Positions 57,198 to 64,000 of a stretch of DNA of 64,000 nt are shown here, in pieces. The translations under genes and the position numbers were made by a program. The stretch comes from Stemphylium vesicarium (lineage: Eukaryota; Ascomycota; Dothideomycetes; Pleosporales; Pleosporaceae). The DNA is taken from contig QXCR01000024.1 in NCBI GenBank assembly GCA_004380135.1, positions 124,001-188,000 on the forward strand, in the 5' to 3' direction. Position 1 is the stretch's first letter. The number at the start of each line of letters is the position of its first letter. The notes beneath the pieces are model-generated. The model saw only the letters and a list, made by a program, of their open reading frames with translations. It was not told the origin of the DNA and made no database searches.

Positions 57198-58630
57198 TTA
57201 AGCTGACATCTCTCCGTCGCTATCGCTTGCATCACCTAGATCCTCAACATTGCTGGACCGCGGTAGCTGAGTTCCGCGCGCTTGTTGCTGCGAGGAAGAC
57301 TCAGGCGCGTCGTCGCTATCGAGCTGTTGGATATTCAGACGACGAGCTCGTTCTTCATCATCAGAACTTTCCTCAGCTTCGGCTTCAGCTTCCTGTAAGC
57401 GCTTAATCTTACGGATGAGGACCTTGTTGCTGTCCAGATCCTTGGCGGTGAGTAGCTAGTTAATAATGTTAGTGACCGGACCCAACGGCACGGTATACGA
57501 TACGCAAGTGAAAGAAGAGCAGGGTTGCTTACCTGGGTACATCCGGTAACCGGACACTCGACGGCTTTTTCATTCCCAACCCTGTGAGGGCCCCGCCGGA
57601 TCATCTCGAGGATAGCATTCTTCTCAAAAGTGTGTGGACACTTGCTGCTTGAGTAGGGTTCTTTGTATTGTTGGAATGTGATGGGGCATCGTGTGCTTAT
57701 GGTAGCTTTGCCCACAACGATATCATCGTCGTCGTCAAACTCGCCTTGTTGTGTGCTGTCCGTGATGCCTGGGGCTGGCGATCCTCTCTCGGTGAACCAA
57801 GTGTCTTCATGGCCCAGGGTAGGTCCGTCATCCCCATACTTCGCATCATGCACCACTCGCTTGAAGTCGCGGTAATCATTGTTACGCGCATAGCGTGCTG
57901 TAAGGGAAAGCGACGTGTATGCGTCTTTTTCTCGCTGCATGCGTGAGGCGAACAGCTCGCTCGCGCCGGTGAGGGCTACACGGGAGCCATCGAGGGGCGT
58001 TGGTCCGGGAGTAGGGCGCTCGTCTATGTCGATGTCCCCGTCGGCGTCCTCATTTTGAGTGCGTCCCCGCTGACCCTCTGCTTGTGTTTGCGATTGCCGT
58101 TGCATCTCTCGCTGTGTCATCTGGGTGCGGTATTCGTCTTCTAGTGTTCGGGGTGCGTGTGTCCTCAGCCAGTCGAGCGTCTCGTCAATTCTCTGTGCCG
58201 CAACGCCTGAATCGATGACTGCACGCATGCTTTTCTCCAGTCTAGCAGTCGCATCGTCCACTTTTGCTTGCAATTCTGCCATGTCGCGCTCCTCGTTGTC
58301 TCGATTTTCCACGTCCTTGCCCGCATCCCACTTCTTCTTTCGCCGTGCCATGTATCCAGCGTGATCACGCAACGTGTCGTTGACGCTTTCGGCGCCGGCG
58401 GTGACGGCAGCTGCAGCTTGTTTGGTGTGTCTTTTCACATCACTCAGGTGGCGTCCTTGCAGTTCACGTAGCGCTCGGGTCGCGTCCGCATCGAGGGGGT
58501 GTGACGGTTTCTTGTATAGTGGTAGCGTGTCCGCATTTGCATTCACATTCGCGCTGCGGCTCGGTGTGGGTGCACCCGATTGACGATTTGCACTCGGCCG
58601 TGCTGTCGAGTGTCGAGTTCGTGAAGCCAT
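57198..58630 (-). CDS. NSE2: SUMO ligase Nse2/Mms21 of the SMC5/6 complex
   Basis: Two exons, 58630-57533 and 57455-57198 (77-bp intron), 451 aa. The N-terminal half is mostly helical and charged, as expected for the part that binds the Smc5 coiled coil (NRDNEERDMAELQAKVDDAT). The SP-RING lies at about 305-370: CPITFQQYKEPY, SSSKCPHTFEKNAILEMI, and ECPVTGCTQ. The zinc-ligand pattern Cys-His-Cys-Cys of SP-RINGs is intact. The C-terminal exon adds LLTAKDLDSNKVLIRKI and an acidic Ser/Asp/Glu tail ending DSDGEMSA. Family knowledge: it is the E3 that sumoylates SMC5/6 and repair targets. Longer than the yeast protein (267 aa), mainly by low-complexity insertions. Confidence 0.93.
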
Positions 58631-58948
58631 GAGTGGAGTTGTAGTATCGAGTCTGCGCTTTGGCTGGTGCGAAGGGATGACGCGGGGACGCGCTGGGGTT
58701 TAGGTAGTCCCGCCCTAGCGCCTCGCCAAATCACATGCCGACTTCTTTCACCTCCTCTCTCACTGGCCATCGCCCGCAGAATGTCGCTAACCACTTTCAA
58801 ACGCAGTCCTACTGAGAATGCTTGCGAAAAGTCTCCCCGCATTACATAAGCCTCATCCATGTATGACCTACTCCAGCCTGGAAGGGCTGAAGCTTGACGC
58901 GGGGTACCTGCAAAACAACCTTACTGCGACCTTCTCTAGATCCATGCG
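58631..58948. promoter_or_regulatory. Shared promoter region NSE2 / HET gene
   Basis: 318 bp between divergent starts. No factor site assigned. Confidence 0.45.
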
Positions 58949-58952
58949 ATGA
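58944..58952 (+). promoter_or_regulatory. Two-codon uORF overlapping the HET start
   Basis: ATG-CGA-TGA at 58944-58952. Its stop overlaps the main ATG at 58949-58951 as ATGA, so ribosomes ending there sit on the main start. Confidence 0.5.
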
Positions 58953-61187
58953 CGTTGTGTCAAACCTGCCAATGTCTGCCCATCTCCAGCATTCTCAAGC
59001 TACTCAAGTGTGACAGGTCGGTTGATGATCAATTTCACTGGCATCGGTTGCCGCACTCAGTCACCACAGATGAAGACAAGCAGCCATTTGTTCGATGGCA
59101 TTCGGCCATGTCCGAGCTGAAAGCCAGCTCTGGATCTTGCTCGCTATGCTCCGCAATTTTCAGCCACATGAAAGACAGTTATCACTACCACACGAATTTC
59201 CCCAAGCAGGATAAGCGCCCCCTGTGGTTGAAGGTGAATGTGGGTTTGCCAATTTGGGGTGTCTATATAGGCGAAGAAAAACCAGAAGTGCGTGTGAGTG
59301 GAAACTATACCTACACCACAACACCAGGTACGAAGAGACGAGTAAGATTCCTCGTAGCCGAATGGCCTTCAGCTCACATTGACATAGACAGTGTCGTAGC
59401 AGATTGCTTCATCATCCATTCTGTGATCGAAGATTCCCTTCACCCATTCGTACTCAAAAAGATGCAAGACTGGGTTGAAGAATGCGATGATACACATTCG
59501 GGATGTCACGTTGCAAGCGGAACTGCGCGCCTACTACCCACGCGGTTATTGGACCTCGGGCCATTACCACACGGCAACGCGTTCGATAGCATGTCCGGTG
59601 ATCCCCGGAGTATTCTCAACTACACGAGCTTCAGCTTGGTAGAAACCAAGCCAAAAGAGGAAGGGGTATACGTTGCCTTGAGCTATTGTTGGGGCCAGTA
59701 TCTGGCATACAAGACTACGCACAGCAACTTACACAAGCATAAAACACAGGGGGGCATCAAATACGCGGATCTGCCCAAGACACTGCAAGATGCTGTATTT
59801 CTGGTCAGGTACCTGGGCATCCGCTACGTCTGGGCCGACTGCCTATGCATCATACAGGACGACGCTGCAGATTGGGAACATGAGGCTTCCCGAATGGCCG
59901 ACGTCTACAGCAATGCATACCTTACGATCTCTGCTGCGCGTGCAAATCATTGCGGCGAGGGCTTTCTCAATCCGCGTAAAACCAAACACAGAGATATTGT
60001 TCCATTCATCACTGAGCAAGGACCATTTGACCTGCACTTTGGCTACGACGACTTGACCATGTCACCGGGCCACATCGAGTCCGTCGTGGAAACACCTCTA
60101 AGCATACGTAGGGTAAGTTGCCATCCAGGATTCATTAATCCCTGAATCGTACCCAGCTAACAGCCCACAGGAAGAACCCCTCCTAAACCGAGTCTGGTGC
60201 CTCCAAGAGCGCGTCCTAGCAACGCGCACCCTACACTTTGCCAGCCACCAAATGTACTGGGAGTGTTCAGCACACTTCAAAACCGAAGTCGGTGACACGC
60301 TCGACCACAAAAACTGCCCCGAGTACTCGCTGGACCGAGTCGCTGCGGGCCTCAACAGCGTCAAGCAAGCTCCCATGCTAAAGCTCCCCGTGCACGCACA
60401 CAAAATCAAGGAAACATGGGCCGTGAATACAGATTGGCGTGTGTGGTTCCGCCTCGTTCAAGCTTACACATCCCGCAACATGACCTACCAGACGGACAAA
60501 CTCCCCGCGCTATCCGGCGTCATATCCGCGCTGCAAAATCTCACGGGCGACACGTGTCTAGCGGGCATCTGGAAAAGCTGGTTTCTCAAAGGCTTGCTGT
60601 GGCGCTTGCAAGACCCAGAATGGGATTTGTACGTCTTCGACGGAAAGAAACCATGCCGACCGGTCACTTGGAGAGCGCCATCGTGGTCATTTGCCTCGGT
60701 CGAGGGCGTGGTTGTTTATACGATTCTGGAAATTGATCCCGGTAACGGCCTCTGTGCTGAGCTTCTGGAATGCAGTCTCACGTCCAAGAGTAGCAGGAAT
60801 CCGCTGGGTGAACTGGTATCGGGCTTTGCGAGAATCAAAGCGCCTATAGTGCAAGTATCCAACATTGCAAAGGAGCAGTCGTACACTGGAAGGGACTGCA
60901 TTGTTCATATGAGGGGAGATCAGGTCGCGGAAGCGGGTGTGTATTTTGATGTTGAGTGCTATGACGCCTGCGAGGTCTTGATGATCACGCCGCATACGGG
61001 CATCGCTGTTGTCCCTGTTTCTGGGCGGCAGTCTATGTCGTATAGCAGAGTTGGCGCTCTGGAAGTGTATAGGATCTTCGACCCAAAGGGCCTCGGCGGA
61101 GAAGACGACGGTCCTGCGTCCATGAACCGCGATAAATCTCTTTCTGTTGCCGGCTGGCCCGAGCCAAGTGTCGTATCTCTATTATAG
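58949..61187 (+). CDS. HET-domain (heterokaryon incompatibility) protein
   Basis: Two exons, 58949-60112 and 60171-61187 (58-bp intron), 726 aa. The N-terminus has Cys pairs (CQTCQC; CSLCSAIFSHMK) of the kind often preceding HET domains. The HET domain starts near residue 240 with YVALSYCWG and continues with LGIRYVWADCLCIIQDD, ADVYSNAYLTISAARA, and, across the intron, LLNRVWCLQERVLATRTLHF. A C-terminal region of about 300 aa follows, with WRAPSWSFASVEG, usual in this group. No NACHT or repeat domain. Family knowledge: HET proteins can trigger cell death after fusion of unlike hyphae; many copies have no known partner, so a real incompatibility role here is unproven. Confidence 0.93.
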
Positions 61188-62467
61188 ATCACCGACTCAA
61201 CGCCCCACGAGCTTCGAAGTGCGACTATTCATGAAGCTTCCCTCTTTTGTCCACATGACCTGTATCGTTTGCGCTATTATTATCATTGCAGCGCCAAACG
61301 CAGCAATATCCTGGTCTGCAGTGCTAATTGTGAATAGATGAAGATTATAGAATCCGACATGTACACAACCACAAGTCTCAATCCCAAATAAACCACCTCC
61401 ACAACTTGGATCTTTCAATTTTACAACACCATTGAGGCCAAAAATAAAATCTACTTGGTGTAGACACTACTTTCTTACTCCTAGCTATATTCACACCCCT
61501 GCACCCCCCAATCCTCCAACGGCATGTAGCGACTGCCCATGCGCAATTTACCTGCCAATCCTACGCATCCTGCCAATCCTTCCACCTTTACCCCGACCCA
61601 AAAATAGCTAACCGAGCACATGCAGGATCAGGAAGGAAGGAATTCCACACTACCACTAGCACCCCGGAGAGTAGGAAGATAAAAAGGCGTTCACATGCTG
61701 CATGGGGGTAAGCGCCCGCACATTCGGGCGCGTGCCGAAACACCGGGATACTGAGAGGTTCTGGATGCGGGTGGGAGAGATCAGGCCATGTATGCATGGT
61801 GATGTCTTCAGGCTGTTCATTACCAAGAGTCTTGGAGAGGTGGGTAAATATTACTATACTATTTCTAAGGTCTCTATCTAAAGAGGTACACGTAGAGATA
61901 GCGTGGAGTCAGATGATGCTCACGCTTCCGGGGATAAAATGGTGGGGCGCGACGGTAGGGGAAATGCTAATGTGGAAATTTTCTTGGTAGTAGTAGTAGT
62001 TATTTGGTAAGTTGCAAACGAAGTCTACGGTCTACTTTGTGGTAGACCGAGTAAAGTGGTGGTGATACATCTAGATTTACTCCCTCCTTCCTCTTCAATC
62101 CCCTCCTCAGAATCCAACTGCCGAGATGAAAGCAAAAAAGTGTGTGGTATCATAAAAAATCGCGGAAAGAAGAATGTAGTGGTGCTTCCATGAATGCGAA
62201 AAGTACGCCGTTTCCCATGATCAGACTGAGGCGTGCGCGCCAGTTGGTATCATTACTGCTGTGTTTCCAGACGTGTCATCCCAGGATATGAATTCGCATG
62301 CTTCATCTAGAAGCTTTGTCGACCATGCTCGGGTGTTGAGGTATGGTTGTCGTGGGCTGAACTTTGAGATTCCCCATGCCGGTCGCATCGCCGTCTCCGG
62401 AGACGGCGTGCCCTGCGGCCTCGTAATCTTTTCGAATGAGCCCAGATGCTATCCTCTCTCAAGGTCT
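61188..62467. other. Intergenic region, convergent
   Basis: 1.28 kb between 3' ends of the HET gene and the next gene. AT-richer than coding DNA in places, with a short TAG repeat near 61989-62000. No gene seen. Confidence 0.45.
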
Positions 62468-63007
62468 TCACTTCATGACGCTTGTAATGGTAGTGGTAGT
62501 CTGTGGCGCCTTATTTGAAAGAGGCAGGCCCTTTTCGATGTCGCGCATCTTGTTGGCGTTCTTGCCTGGGGGAGGGGAGTTGAGGCGGATGCCGGTTCGT
62601 CGGTTTTCGCGATTTTGTTTGTTGTCGGGGGCAGTGGCGCGGCCAGTGAAGCGGCGGGAGGCACGACGGATGGATGCGCGGACGTCCCATTGACGCTTCT
62701 TTGCGAGCCACCAGAGTACACCAGAAGCGACTGGATTGTGGTTAGCTTGAGCTACTTAGGATTAAATAGTGATGCACATACTGGATCCGAGAACAACTAC
62801 AACGGCTACCACAATAATGGCCGCGATGGCACCGCCCGACAGAGTGAAAGCACCCTTTTGCGATCCTGCAGCGCCAGCATCGCTGGGATCTTGCGGGTTG
62901 TCGCTGCCTCCGTTGTATCCTGGAGGAGGGAGTTCACTGCCCGTCGATGAGTCCTGGGCTAGAGCAAGGAGGGGAAAGAGCAACGAGAGGAGGAGAGGCC
63001 CGCTCAT
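62468..63007 (-). CDS. Single-pass membrane protein with signal peptide
   Basis: Two exons, 63007-62782 and 62730-62468 (51-bp intron with GCTAAC branch point), 162 aa. Signal peptide MSGPLLLSLLFPLLALAQ, then a short extracellular Ser/Gly/Pro/Asp-rich segment of about 40 residues. One membrane helix follows (GGAIAAIIVVAVVVVLG), completed across the intron by IASGVLWWLA. The cytosolic tail of about 80 residues is basic next to the membrane (KKRQWDVRASIRRASRRF) and ends in a Thr-rich stretch. The layout resembles small cell-wall sensor-like or Mid2-like proteins, but the outer part is very short and no WSC or other domain is visible. Function unknown. Confidence 0.78.
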
Positions 63008-63738
63008 GATGTTGATGTGCGATATTGGGATGCGGCGTAGACGGGACAGATGATTGAACTTGTGGTAACACGAGGATGGCGTGAAGGACGTTCGATCGAC
63101 TGGAGGAATACCAACAACTCGCTACCAGCACCGAGGGCATGTCTCTATATTTGCAAGGCCGCGTGCGGGCAGTCTTTTACCCAAGCCAATGCCTTTCCCA
63201 TGGCTCGTCCAATACCCCGCCAGTCTCAGGCTTGCTCGGCGGTTAGCATCGTGCGCTTGGACGGCAGACCAGGTTGGCTGCCGGGAGTGTCCATCAGGCC
63301 ATTCTCTTAATATAGCGGCGTTGGCGTCGACTTTTGTCGGCTTGGGAGCGTAAGCTGAGCGGATTGGCAGGGCGTCATGGGTAGTGGGCGCGTAACGTGG
63401 TGGACGAAGATCACGGTGCAGCGGAGCTAGGGGGTCTTGACGTGTGATTGGCCGCACCCTGGTCTCAACCGCCCGGCTAGCGATGTCGCCGCACGCTCTC
63501 GTCTCAGGGGTGTCAGCCAGCAACGACTCTTCATCTTCAACGGCCGGGCACAAGTGTGACAACGGTCCTTTGTCGCAGTCGGTGAAGCCGTAGTGTGTAG
63601 GTATTTTTGACCTGTGTCATGCCGACTGGTACCTAGGCTCTGACTACAATAGAACCCGCCAAAACTCGAACGATGCTGTGGAGACGCTTCATGCATTCAT
63701 TCAGCCAGCAGCCTCGTAGTCTGATGTGGGCAAGGCTA
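63008..63738. other. Intergenic region
   Basis: 731 bp: promoter side of the single-pass protein and 3' flank of the gene entering from the right edge. Nothing else recognised. Confidence 0.45.
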
Positions 63739-64000
63739 CTAGCCGTGATTTTCAGGGTTTGCCGGCAGCATCAATTCTTGGCTTCGCAGATCCCAGTCGG
63801 TGAGGTTGGCTGGTGGAGGGTTTTCCGGCCATTTGTCTCCGGTGCAGTTCATGATAGCCACCAGCGTCTCGAGGTGCCCATCGAGTGGCGCAAAGAGTAG
63901 GAGATGGGTTTCAAAACAGAAGAAAGCGCCACATGCTTCCCAGGCTGCAGGATATTTGGCGTCGCTGGCGAAAACGACGTTGCTAGGCTTGATGGCTATC
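63739..64000 (-). CDS. C-terminal part of a gene cut by the window edge
   Basis: An open minus-strand frame enters at 64000 and ends with TAG at 63741-63739, giving about 87 codons with no start inside the window. The sequence reads as real protein: KPSNVVFASDAKYPAAWEAC, a hydrophobic stretch FCFETHLLLFAPL, then LVAIMNCTGDKWPENPPPAN and DWDLRSQELMLPANPENHG. Codon choice is biased toward C or G in third place. The family is not recognised from this end alone. Confidence 0.6.
   Translation of the reverse strand, partial: IAIKPSNVVFASDAKYPAAWEACGAFFCFETHLLLFAPLDGHLETLVAIMNCTGDKWPENPPPANLTDWDLRSQELMLPANPENHG

Overview
The window is nuclear DNA of a filamentous ascomycete (Pezizomycotina), most likely a Dothideomycete of the Pleosporales type; the rank below phylum is inference. 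The support is direct: short introns (mostly 46-62 bp) with GTRNGT donors and a GCTAAC/CTAAC-type branch point 10-20 bp before the acceptor, a fungal phytochrome hybrid kinase, a HET-domain protein, and eukaryotic housekeeping genes on both strands at roughly one gene per 2.5 kb. I see no transposon, CRISPR array, rRNA or tRNA that I can support. Most genes had to be rebuilt across introns; exon ends below come from reading splice sites and checking that the joined length is a multiple of three.

Left part (1-16 kb): a small secreted four-cysteine protein, then HSE1 (ESCRT-0), STE20/PAK kinase, and a divergent pair TRM7 (tRNA 2'-O-methylase) / MAK5 (ribosome-assembly helicase), followed by a small putative membrane protein whose best model needs an intron. 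Middle-left (16-34 kb): a phytochrome-type hybrid histidine kinase, a fusion of a phosphopantothenoylcysteine-decarboxylase-like flavoprotein domain with an F-box-like motif and ankyrin-like repeats, cytochrome b5, ENP2 (40S biogenesis) divergent from MED13 (Mediator kinase module).

Middle-right (34-46 kb): a small three-exon protein of unknown role, palmitoyltransferase SWF1 divergent from the telomere protein RAP1, two small putative membrane proteins, and a larger membrane protein interrupted by an in-frame TGA. A 41-codon cysteine-rich mini-ORF sits in an otherwise empty gap. Right part (46-64 kb): LSB5 (VHS/GAT endocytic adaptor), an unrecognised basic/acidic nuclear-type protein with a conserved-looking C-terminal domain, a disordered S/T-P-rich protein, capping protein alpha, a mitochondrial oxoglutarate carrier, a possible 59-aa protein, NSE2 (SMC5/6 SUMO ligase), a HET-domain protein, a single-pass membrane protein, and the 3' end of a gene running off the right edge.

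Functionally this is mostly a core-gene region: membrane traffic (HSE1, LSB5, SWF1), nucleolar/RNA work (TRM7, MAK5, ENP2), chromosome maintenance (RAP1, NSE2), transcription (MED13), actin and polarity (STE20, CAP1). The accessory-looking items are the secreted protein, the phytochrome, the flavoprotein fusion, the interrupted membrane gene, the Cys-rich mini-ORF and the HET protein. I did not find a convincing new multi-gene system; the flavoprotein fusion and the interrupted membrane gene are the best leads.
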